From: Trochalopteron elliotii
Lineage: Eukaryota > Chordata > Aves > Passeriformes > Leiothrichidae
Reading direction: 5' to 3'
Length of the DNA: 64,000 nucleotides
Assembly: GCA_024734555.1 (NCBI GenBank)
Contig: JANPWX010000081.1
Coordinates: forward strand, 3,124,825 to 3,188,824
In this document: positions 51,067-61,265 of the stretch, one piece after another
How positions within the stretch are numbered: position 1 is the first letter of the stretch
Layout of the letters: each line of letters opens with the position of its first letter
Translations under genes and position numbers: made by a program
The notes under the pieces: generated by a model
The model's input: only the letters and a program-made list of their open reading frames with translations
The model's database searches: none
Told to the model about the DNA's origin: nothing

Positions 51067-51592
51067 TCACAAATCACAGAATGGGTTGCACTGGAAGGGA
51101 CCTGAAAGATTATCTACTTCCAACCCCCCCTTGTCATGGGCAGGAATGTTACTCACTAGATCAGGTGCTCAGGGACCCATCCAGCCTGGCACTGAACACT
51201 TCTAGGGATGGCTCATCCACAGTTCCTCTGGGCAACCTGTTCAGTGTCTTGCCGCACTTAGTAAAGGATTTCTTCTTAATAGCTGATCTAAATCTACCTT
51301 CTTTCCTATTTGAAGCCAGTCCCTCTTGTTCTATCACTACACACTCTTGTGAAAAGTCCCTCTCCAGCTCTCTTGTAGATCTCTTTAGGCACCTGAAGGT
51401 GCTCTAGGCCTCCCCAGAGCCTTTTCTTCTCCAGGCTGAACCTCTTGAGGTGCTCCAGCTTCTGACCATCTTCATGACCTTCCTCTGGATTCACTCCTAC
51501 AGGTCCCCATCCTTCTTATGTTGGGAGCCCCAGAGCAGGGCACAGTGCTCCAGGTGGGCTCTCATGAGAACAAAACAGAGGAGGAGAAGTTG
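51067..51592 (-). mobile_element. CR1 LINE fragment, 3' end, minus strand
   Basis: On the plus strand the element reads in reverse: ATCACAGAATGGGTTGCACT and GGAAGGGACCTGAAAGATTA at 51,072-51,110, CATCCAGCCTGGCACTGAAC near 51,180, then CCAGTCCCTCTTGTTCTATC near 51,315. It continues with CTTCTCCAGGCTGAACCTCT near 51,427 and GGGCACAGTGCTCCAGGTGG near 51,537. It is well preserved, about 525 bases, 5'-truncated. Open frames across it (50,967-51,407 plus; 51,306-51,494 minus) are repeat noise. Confidence 0.93.
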
Positions 51593-54009
51593 TGCCAAGG
51601 TGCTTTTCCCTTGCTCTACCTGAATAGGTGAAAACCCACCACACAGCCCACCCATCTTCTCCTGCCATTAGGCCTGCAGCTGGCTCTGCAAAAAGCAATA
51701 AAGTAGGGTCTCTCAGCAACTTATTTATTTCTTTTCCCATGCCAGTAAGACCAGTTCCTAGAAAACACCACTGCCTTCTGAGTGACTGGCGAGTTTTTTA
51801 ATTTTTCTGAGTCTGCCACTTTTCTTTCACAAAAAATAATCTCCAGTTTCGGATTAATCTACTAAAAGGTCACCTTGTTGCTCAGAGTTTTCAAAAACAT
51901 AATCCACATAAATGTGATACGGTAGTTTTTGTAACCGTGTTTCTCAGACGAATCAGATATGCTGTCTCCTTTTGTTACTGCAATTTACCTCCCTTGTATA
52001 TGCTGCTAAGACAAGACACAATCAACACCATCTATGACTTCAGGCGATGTGTTGATGGAAGAGTAATTTCTCATTTTATTTTTTTTTTTGACACTATTTT
52101 CACTCTACTCTCTGGAATGACAGCTTTGAGGTATTTGCGATAAAGATATGCAGTCAAGAGCATTACTGGCTCAAAAATGCTTTACCCCCAGAAGAATTAG
52201 TTCCAGTATTCCAAAAATCCTGTTTTTAATCTTCCTCCAGAAGGCAAACATAATTGCCTTTTTCTACCTGGGCTCTGACAAAGTAGTCAAAGCCACACTC
52301 AAAAAGAGCATCTCCCTGCTATCATTTCTGTTTTAGACAGGGGCAGTGGTTGAGTACAGTGACCTCTCCTCTTGTATGAAGTCTAGACACTCTGGGCTGT
52401 CTGTAACCAAACCAGCAGCACAAGACACCAAGCTATTACCCCTGACTTATGACCATAACACCTCTTAAATGTGAGTTCCTTCCAGGTTGTTATCTTTTCT
52501 TTCAACAACTTCAATGAAAAAGAATAGAGAGAGGCCTTAGGACAGATTTTCATCACTCCATGTGGTTGTCAGACTATTTTCCTTTATTGACACTATGAAT
52601 ACATAACTCACTGTGGTTTCTGAAACATGTTTAATGCATGATATATTAAGAGCTGTAGAAAACACAGTATTAAAATTCTAACATGAAAAATTATACCATT
52701 ATGGCTCATTACATTCTCTGTTGCAGCCATCTGAACTGTGAGAAACATACTGTCATCCTGTCATCTACTTCTATAAGATCTGTGATCATGTTGTACATGA
52801 TGTCATTTATTTCATAGATATAAGGAAGATAAAGTCTTCAAGTTCTGAAGTGGATCATAAGTATTTGCTACTGGTCACCTGAGAAGAACATTCAACTCTA
52901 GATCTGCAGAATCAAAAAACCCCAAAGAAACTCAAGTTAAAAATCAAAAACAACTAACCCAAATAGAAGGTTACATACATAGTGGGATTTTTATTTCCAA
53001 TAACAATAGTTTATCTTGTACATTTATTCAAAATACTTACATATTCACTTCATCTCTAAAGAAAATGTGGAGGTTTTTCTTGAGTCCAGACAGTTCTGGT
53101 CACTAGCATTTCTAACAGAGCTTTGAAGACACAGATATCATCAAAACTACCACGAATCTCATCAGAGCACATCAGAACTTCCCTTTCAATGTTTTTTCCC
53201 TGCTGCTACCTTTACCTACAGTTTGATTAAGAAAAGTTCACATATTGCTGGAGGTTTACCACAGATACAGCTTTTACTTAAAAATGTTCATTGAAAACAA
53301 CTGGTAGGTATTAAAATCATCCAGCATAATCTGTCAGAAAAGCACAAGTCTGAATTCAAAGTACGTGCAAAAATATCTGAAAATGCCATGGGCTTTCAAT
53401 GCCTCTGTAAGTCATATAAATTTAAATCTCCTACTTAGTAAACGTTTTCTGATTTAAAAACCATTTATTGCCTCTGACCACTCCTACAAAGCAGTAAAAT
53501 GCCATGCTGATATTGAGACAGACCTTCCTGTTATATTAAAATACTGTAATAAAAATTCCCAATTTTGCCATGATGACTTTCGGAAACAACCTGACATTTT
53601 GGTATCTGTACCATTGCTGCCATTTATTTCATTTTACAGAAATGAAATTAACTTAGATCCCTAACGGAACTGCCTGAACACTGTCACCTTCTCCAGTCCA
53701 AGACATAATATTAATAAAAGCTGATCACTGAAACCAGCCTGTAATATTTGGTTGACAAAGCCGGAGTGAACTGCACATCTTTGTATATCCTCCTCCCCCT
53801 CTCTGGATATCTCAGAGGAGGATCCTTAGAATCATGTAACAGTGGAAATCCTCAAGTACATCCTCCCTGCTTTGTGGAACCCTCAGACGTAGCAAAGCAG
53901 AAGGCTATTAGGTCAGGAAAACTACCCACACTTAGTGTTTTCCTTATAAAAACAAACATAAAACACTCGTTCAGAACCCTAATACATATATTTCATCCCA
54001 TAAGGAAGG
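51593..54009. other. Unique non-coding sequence
   Basis: No gene is supported. From about 51,940 the DNA is AT-rich with frequent stops. A T run (52,080-52,090) and A-rich words (52,915-52,960) are the only low-complexity features I see. The frame that enters the next CR1 copy (53,748-54,356, 202 codons) is half unique sequence and half CR1, so it is not a gene. Confidence 0.65.
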
Positions 54010-54380
54010 AGCCAGGGCTGAAGAGAAGGCTACAGGGAGATCACATTGGGGCCTTTCAGCACCTAAAGGGGGCTTATGAAATGGAGGAAGAGAGACTTTA
54101 TATATGGGCAGAGAGTGACAGAACATGGGGCAATGGTTTTAAAATGAAAGAGGGTGGTGGGTTTAGATTTGGCATTAGAAATAAATTCTTTATTCAGAGG
54201 TTGGTGAGGCAGTGGAGGTTGTCCAGAGAAGCTGAGGATGCCCCACCCCTGGAAGTGTCCAAGGCCAGGCTGGATGGAGCCCTGAGCAACTTGATCCAGG
54301 GAATGCCATCCCTACCAAGGGCAGGGTCGTTGGGGTTGGAACTACATGATCTTTAAGGTCCCTTCCAACCCAAGCCTATG
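54010..54380 (+). mobile_element. CR1 LINE 3' end, plus strand
   Basis: This clear CR1 3' end includes AGGCTACAGGGAGATCACAT, GGGCAATGGTTTTAAAATGA, CCAAGGCCAGGCTGGATGGA and GATCTTTAAGGTCCCTTCCA, finishing in CCAACCCAAGCCTATG. It is 5'-truncated and belongs to a type close to the copy at 44,384-44,629. It lacks the short 8-base terminal repeats that usually close a CR1 copy and instead runs straight into seven A and an A/C tract. Confidence 0.93.
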
Positions 54381-54560
54381 AAAAAAACCAAACCAAAACA
54401 AAACCAAACAAACAAACAAACAAACAAAAAACACCAAAAAAACCAAACCACACACACAAAAAACCCAACACAGAAAAAAAGAAACAAACAAAAAAAAACC
54501 CCCCAAAACAAAACAAAAAAGCCCCCCAAAAAACCCCAAACAAAACCCCAAAACCACCCT
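54381..54560 (+). repeat. A/C tract after CR1, with C runs
   Basis: About 180 bases are almost wholly A and C: first AAACAAACAAAC-type units, then runs of four to six C separated by A-rich spacers. Only a few G interrupt it. On the minus strand the second half shows G4-6 blocks separated by T-rich loops, so it could fold as a G-quadruplex (best fit 54,522-54,559). Lysine/proline-rich and valine/phenylalanine-rich frames here come from composition. Confidence 0.88.
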
Positions 54561-57384
54561 TTTCCTAAAACAGCAACCTTTGTATCCAACCATTTTTCTA
54601 GCTCCTACAGTGGATACAACAATGAACATCTGCACTGTGCTTATTTTGGTTTTGCAGTTTTTTCCATATGTTAAACTTGTCTGTGGAGAGTAGGCAGTTT
54701 TGAGGTAAACCCATATACATTTGTTGAGGATGCATGGTCAAGCCTTCCAGTGGACAACCTGAGGCAGGACACAGAAGCCAATAATGGCCAGGGAGTGGAA
54801 CCATTTTGCATATTTGGGCTTCCAGGTTGCCAGTCCTGGCCCCTTTCCTCATTGTCCCCACTGCCAGCTCCCTGCCCCCAAGCAGGCAGCAAAAAAGGAC
54901 TTTTTTATATATAATGCAGAAGTCATAATTAAAGAAACTGCACAAATGTGCCTTCTCAAAAGGTATCTCTAGCTAATGCAACAGGAGTAATTTATTGGGT
55001 CAGACTGTGCAAAGCAGTTCCCTGTAATTTTGTTCTTTTCAGGCATTCTTTGGGCATTCTGCAGAGGTGAGAGGAGGAAAGTGAACTGCTTAAGGCACAA
55101 CGATACTTGCAACACATTCTTTTTTTCATGTCTGATAACCAGGCATCTTCCCTTAAAACATCACAACCTTTGAAAATAGTTAAAATTAAATTCCAAGTCG
55201 AGTTTCCTGAAGTTATTCTTTCCCTGAGACCAACAAATGTTTCAGGTCTAGAGGGCAAACATACAGCACCAGTACATTTCTGACTCATTAGTTTGCTTTT
55301 CTCTACAGGATTTAGATTGACATCTATTGGCCTAACTTGTGACACAACAGCCCAGTTCTTCAAATGTCAGCTCCATCGTCCCTGCTTTGTCAAGCTTCCT
55401 CTGGTATAGCAGCTTCAGACTCAAGTGTTTTAAAGCAAAATAATCCAGTTTAGCTCCTAAAGCAGAGCCTATGGATGTGAAAGCAATGTTCACATTATTT
55501 CCCACTTTTTATTCAGAACATATAAGAGATGAAAGCCAAGGATTATGATGTCAATCTTTAAAAAAAAAAAAAAGAAAATTGAAGAGCACTGAAGTGAGAC
55601 CTGATGCTGTGTTAGTCAAATGATTCGGGTCAAAGAATTACTGGCATGGACAGTAAAGACACATTTATTTACAGGAACTCATTTAGAATATATTTTTCAA
55701 CGTAAGTTATATAAATTATATTTCCCTATGCTTAAACATGTACACAGAATAGAGTTGCATATCTTTATCCAACTACCCTTTCTTCCATTTCCACCCCACC
55801 ACACCCCAAAATTCCTGTATGCAAACTGCAAAGACTGCAAAGCTCCAGGCTGTCATAATTACAAGAATGTACACATCCCTTCCATCACAGAATGGAGATG
55901 GTTATCTCATCACTCGTGGGTAAAACCATGAACCAAACCTTGGGTTTGGTGTGGTTTTATAGGATACTTTTGGTCATAAAATGCAAATCAAGAGCCTTCT
56001 ACCAGAGATTTGGAATGGACTAGTTTAATTGTTCAAGGCTTAATTTTTAGGAAGAGGCTGCAGATAGATCAGTAGTTTATTTATTAGAATCAGCAAATAG
56101 GCATAGAAGATATATTAATGTAGTTTGCCTTTTCTCAGACAGTAAAAAATGTACTTTTCAAAAAGGTTTACTACTACTAAAATTAGCAGCTCCTTTTCCT
56201 AAAGCTCAGGGACATGCAACCTTCAAATTTCATTTGGGTCATGTGAAAGAAGCAAAAGTAAATTCAGAAGATTATATAGAAACAGAGTCCTTCCTTCTTA
56301 GCCACTAGCAAATTAGTGTCAAATATGTTTTCTGGCTTTGTTTCCTCTCTAGAGGAGACAGAAGTAATGCTTCTATAACTTGACCAAGTTCCTTTAGATT
56401 CTGAGTTCATCTTAAAAAAACCCCAACTTTAAATGTGAAGGTAAATATTTAAAAAACGTATTAAACAATGTGTCATCAGTTTACACTATTTTACAGCTTC
56501 TTATGAACAGAGAACTTTCTTCATCCCTTTCCTTTTGCACTGGTCACATACTTTCAGTACCATGAGCTTCAGAAAAGAACAGGTTCATAAAACCACAATT
56601 GCCTCAAAATACATCAACCTTCTCCTACAACAGCAGCCAGTTCAATCCTCTGACTCTTGCCAGAAACCCAGGTTTTTATTATTGCTGCATTTTGCTCACT
56701 TCATGGGTACCCATTATGGCATGCTGTCAAAAGCTGAAGTGTTGTACTAAAAATCTTACAGCCCTTCATATTAAAGGTGCCTCAATGGGGTTTTTACAAC
56801 CTCTGAGCAGAAGATGGCAACTCCTAATTCAAGAACTTTGGACCTCACTAATTCTAGAATCAAATATCTCAGAATAGGCTGACCTCATTAACAGAACTGC
56901 CTTAACCAATTTGTCACAAACCAGGGAGTACAGCTACAAGAAGTTGTTCATTGTTCCATTTAATTTAATTAACTGCTTTCAGATGTGGCTAAAGCTTTGC
57001 AAACTGTTGTGTTTGTGCTCTTAAAATTTTAGAGTCAAAGTTATGCTCACGTTACTGCCATATATGACTTACATTTTTCTGAGCTTCAAGATAGGAAACC
57101 AGGTTTCATCTCATTTTTCTGTAAAAGGCAAGTGGAAGTTGCTATTGTTTCTTGAAATAAATTTATAAACCATAGATATGACTTTTTATAAAACCCAAGC
57201 ATGTATTCATGCAAAGTCAGTATCATGCCTACACCTACAATGTGCCATCTATTAAACTGTTATAAGAAGCAGCAGGCTGCACTCTCTGCCTGACCAACAA
57301 GGGGCCTGAACTCAAGGAAGTTTACAATTATTTTGGTTATTATATGGTGTAAGTAACTCCAAGATCTTGGGTTTGGTTCCCATA
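54561..57384. other. Unique non-coding sequence
   Basis: No gene is supported; frames are 123 codons or shorter (minus 54,992-55,363). It holds a poly(A) run of 14 at 55,560-55,573 and a hairpin at 55,921-55,959. The rest is AT-rich sequence without a named repeat. Confidence 0.65.
55921..55959. repeat. Imperfect hairpin
   Basis: TAAAACCA (55,921-55,928) pairs with TGGTTTTA (55,952-55,959), and ACCAAACC (55,932-55,939) pairs with GGTTTGGT (55,943-55,950). There is a small internal bulge and a 3-base loop. The 16-pair stem is too short for a typical microRNA precursor. Confidence 0.6.
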
Positions 57385-57465
57385 TGGGCCATTCACTTCA
57401 GAGTGAGACTCAATGACCCCTGTGGGATCCCTTCCAAATCCAAATATTCTGTGTGATTCTGTGAA
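57385..57465 (+). mobile_element. Short CR1 3' terminal fragment
   Basis: About 80 bases match the end of a CR1-type element: GAGACTCAATGACCCCTGTG, GGATCCCTTCCAAATCCAAA and the closing ATTCTGTGTGATTCTGTGAA, the usual repeated ATTCTGTG tail. It is strongly 5'-truncated. The left boundary is approximate. Confidence 0.8.
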
Positions 57466-59639
57466 TTGAGCCAACAAACACAAAGACCAGGGCCCAAACA
57501 ACTCTAGTCAGATCAGTCAGAGGTGAAACCCTTTCAGCAGTGACTTCCTCGGCTGTCCAAAGTTATTTCACAACAAGCTGCTTGTTCTGTGCATCCGCAA
57601 AATGCAGCATTTTATGCCAACGCTTCAAACATCTGAAAATCACCATGCTAATGGCCACATTGCCTTCCCTCCTGACTGACCACATTTGCCCTGGGTGCCA
57701 GGGAGAGCCATGGGTCAGCTGGGTCTTCCTAGGCAGAATGGACAGCAGGACCTTGAGGGGAGAGCACTGACCCTCTTGTCCCTAAATCACATCTCTTGAG
57801 AACCTTGGAAGAGATGTCAGTTTCCCCACAGCTTCACTTTATCAGAAAATCTTACTTACATCGTCTTAACAAGTGCTTAAACTCCATGACACTTACAAAC
57901 AAAAGCCACTGATGAACATTTTCAAGTAGCAGTACAGAACTGGAGGCTTTATTTTTTCCTCCCAACAAAATTGTTGCTTCATATGTGAAAATGTGCTTTA
58001 AGACAAGGCTTTTGTTTGCTTGCTTTTTGTTGCTATTTAATCTTCCTCCTACATCTGTTTGGTCTCACCATCTTTGATGAAAACAAATACGTCTCAACAC
58101 AGGCATAACCACAAAGAATAAACCAACTGCAGCAGTGCAAACTCTAAGTACTTTTATCAAAGTTATGAGGGTTTTTTTGCCTCTCATTACCAGGAAGCGT
58201 GTTTCCACTTATCTTCCCAAGTATTTCCACTTGACACTCTGTCTGTCCTTAAGATCAAAGTCAAGAATGTTGAACCAGTGGTGCAAGGTGGGAGAGTGAG
58301 GAAGAGGGGGCATAAAGAGGCACATGGGAGGCTCAGGGTGGATCCCAGGAGGAGCATCCCTGGGGGCTGCCACACAAGGGTGAAGGTTCATGGGGTGCAA
58401 CCCCCAGAGCACCCAGCCCTGTGCAGCCACTGACCCCTGCTCTGTGAGGCACAAACCACCCCAGTTACCCTTCTGGGCCACGATCTTGCCACCACGTGCT
58501 TGCCGCCACATGACTTCTCAAAGTGAAACAACCTTGAGTTGTCATGTTCACGCCAAGCCCTGCAGTAGGCTCCTCCCTGAAGACACATGTGAGATTGACT
58601 GCACTTGTGATTTGTTCATTTCCACAACTATCTCACCATTAATATCCCTCTCTCATCCATTTGCAACACCTGATAGGCACACAAAATTGATTATAAGGTC
58701 CAATTCATCAGGTAAAATCTTCTGGGATAGCTTTGTGGGCTTTTTTTCTTTCAGACTCCCTATCTTCAGACAGGAAGGGGAAAAAAACAATTAAAAAATC
58801 ACAACAAATGGGGTTTCAAAAATTAATTAGTTTAACAAGAGGTAGAAAAATGTCTAACTTCATCAGGGCTGCTTTGTGCCAGTGTAAGAAATTATGTGGT
58901 TGCCTTAGTGCAGGTTCTAATTTACGTATCGAAAAGTGCTATATCTCAAAGTAGATTAAGATAGCTACATGTTTCAGCTTTAAGTGCTCATCAAGCCAAG
59001 AGATAACAGAACTGATGAATGGGACATTTCAGATCCTTAGAGAAATGAGCACTATTACATAAAAAGTGTGATTTGAATTTGTCTTTCTGCTTAGGCTGTG
59101 CCTTCCTGACAGAATTTATAAATAGAAACAGAACTTTAAAAATCAAGAGCTCCCAGAGTGCTTTTTCCTTCATCATCTGATCACGAAGTATTGGACTTAC
59201 ACAAATCCATATATCTTGCATTGAAATAACCTGCATGTTTTAGTCACTCCTCCTCAAATCAATTTATTACTGAATAGAAAATGGTAAATGAAGTTATCAT
59301 TTAAATCTGAAAAAAGTGAGTCTCATGGTCATTACCTATAAAAACAGAGAGAAACCGAAGTCCTTTAACTGTTGAGAAGATTGAACATAAAATAACTCTG
59401 TGCTCCAGAGGATGGGAATGCTATGTCACTAGTTTTTAATAAAGTGGTTTCCACAGACTTAGATTTACAAGCTCAGAAATCAACTACTGATGAATCAATC
59501 TGCTTCCCCTGCTGGGATATCAGAACAGACAGGGCTGTGTAACTGCACAGAACCAGACAGCAGCAGCTCTGTTAGGGCAAAGGCTGTATCATTAGGGGAC
59601 ACTAGAGATACAAGCCTTCATTCAGCCCTGTACCATACT
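57466..59639. other. Unique non-coding sequence
   Basis: No gene is supported. A GC-richer block at 58,240-58,580 has overlapping frames on both strands (134 codons plus at 58,390-58,794; 100 codons minus at 58,209-58,511) that match nothing I know. The remainder is AT-rich. Confidence 0.6.
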
Positions 59640-60335
59640 CTGCACATAGCAGTTTTCACCCTTTCCTCACAGCATTCTCCTGTGTGAGTCCTTCCCCTGC
59701 AGTTCCTCACAAGCTGCTCCCCGGGAGTGTCTCCAAGGATCTCCAGGATGCAGTGCCCAAGAACAAACTGCTCCAGCACAGGTCCCCTGAGGGGTCACAA
59801 GTGCTGCCAGCCAACCTGCTCCAGCATGGGCTCCTCTCTCCATGGGGCCACAGGCCCTGCCAGAAGCCTGCTCCAGCACAGGCTCCCAAGGGGTCACAGC
59901 CTCATTTGGGCATCCACCTGCTCTAGTGTGCAGTATTTCATAGGCCACATACTTGCTCCACCATGGACATCCAACACCTGCCTCACCATGGTCTTCAACA
60001 CGGACAGCTCTGGCACCTGGAGCATCTCCTCCCTCTCCTTCTGCACTGACCTTGGTGTCTGCAGGCTGTTGCTCTCACATACTCCTCTCTCCTCTGGTTG
60101 CAATTGCTTCAGCACAGTAACTTTTCTTTCCCTTTTAACTACATTATCCTCAAGGCACTACTGCTGTGCCTGATGGTCTCAGCCTTGATCAGAGGCAGGT
60201 CCATCCTGGAGCCAGCTGGCCTTGGCTCTGGCAGACACCACGGAGGCTTCTGGCATCCTCTCACAGAAGCCAACCCTGCGGCTCCCCTGCTACCAAAGCT
60301 GTGCCACACCAACCAATACAAGAGACAAGAGAAAA
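59640..60335 (-). mobile_element. Avian endogenous-retrovirus LTR-like repeat, minus strand
   Basis: The sequence closely recalls a bird LTR-class repeat, with recurring words CTGCTCCAGCAC, CTCACCATGGTCTTCAACAC, TCTGGCACCTGGAGCATCTC, TTCTGCACTGACCTTGGTGT and CTCACAGAAGCCAACCCTGC on the plus strand. It contains no gag, pol or env coding sequence that I can see. The copy looks partial: the left end fades near 59,640, and the right side could extend to about 60,470 but I am unsure. I assign the minus strand from memory of the family's orientation. Family name not given because I could not search. Confidence 0.55.
59768..60000 (+). repeat. Imperfect tandem units inside the LTR-like repeat
   Basis: The word CTGCTCCAGCA or a variant starts each unit, at 59,768, 59,816, 59,868, 59,918, 59,953 and 59,978. 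The first three spacings are about 50 bases, then 35 and 25. Units share GGGTCACA and CATGG words. The repeats belong to the mobile element rather than to local slippage. Confidence 0.65.
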
Positions 60336-60996
60336 TGGAGCGAGTCCAGCAGAACTCCACGATGGTCAGGGGGGAGCAGAAGCCCTGTGAGGAACAGCTG
60401 GGGGAGCCAGACTTGCTTAGCCCAGGGAAGGCACCAAAACCAGCAAGAGATTCATTCAAAATGGCCAAATGAACAGAACCATGTCCATGATGTGAAGACT
60501 GAACTGAATTCACATTGCTATGCTCAAACACATATGGCAGGCACACTATGCATAACTACCACTTAATCACTCACAAATACTAAGCTCTCAAATCTTATTT
60601 CAGCTTGAAATGTATGGAAATTTTCTGCTATTTTAAGCATGCTTGTCATAGGCAATTATAACAGTCTCTCAAGGCCAATGTTTTCAGAGTTTATGAGGGG
60701 TTCTCAGGTACAACATGCAGAGAAAAACATATGCTACAACTATTTCTCTGGATGATTTATAACTGGTTTATAGAATCTATTCTGCACAGAAGTACTTTTA
60801 AACAACTCATTTGTGTACTACAAATAGAAAAGATAAACATTTCTTCCATCTATACAAGATAATCTTTCAGGTACAAAACAATCTGATCTCAGATAAACTG
60901 CAGGAACAGTGCCATATGTTTGCGGTTATCCAGAATGCTGGCTAAGTTCTGCCTGAAGTTTTAGTTTTAACTGTCAAGATAAAAAAGATCTTTCAG
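60336..60996. other. Sequence right of the LTR-like repeat
   Basis: From 60,336 to about 60,470 the DNA is still GC-richer and may be a continuation of the same repeat. Three plus frames are open together at 60,222-60,390. From 60,480 it becomes ordinary AT-rich unique sequence with no gene. Confidence 0.5.
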
Positions 60997-61265
60997 AAAA
61001 AAAAAACAAAAAAAACACCAAACCAAACCCAAAAAAACCAAACAAAAAACACAACCAAAAAAACACCAAAACATCAAAAGCAAACAAACAAAAAAATAAA
61101 ATCAAAACCCAACAGTATTAAAAAACTCAAACAAAACCCCAAGGCAAATCAAAACAACCCAACCTCCCATTCAAAAATCTTAAACCAACCAACCAAACAA
61201 GAAAAACCTCAACACACAACACCCTATCCCTCAAGAACAAACAAAAAAACCCACACCACCAAAAC
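60997..61265 (+). repeat. Long, almost G-free A/C tract
   Basis: About 265 bases consist of A-rich ACCAAA, CAAAA and CCAACC words with only around six G and few T. There is no fixed repeat unit, so it is not a simple microsatellite. It is not attached to a recognisable CR1 or other retroposon on either side. Confidence 0.9.

Noticed and set aside
53748..54356. 202-codon plus frame, the longest in the window
   Set aside because: Its second half is the CR1 3' end at 54,010-54,380 and its first half shows no known protein. It is a chance read-through.
54342..54635. Phe/Val/Gly-rich minus frames resembling transmembrane proteins
   Set aside because: They are the complement of an A/C tract and the hydrophobicity is compositional.
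59727..60173. 148-codon plus frame and overlapping minus frames
   Set aside because: They lie inside the LTR-like repeat. No retroviral protein motif is visible.
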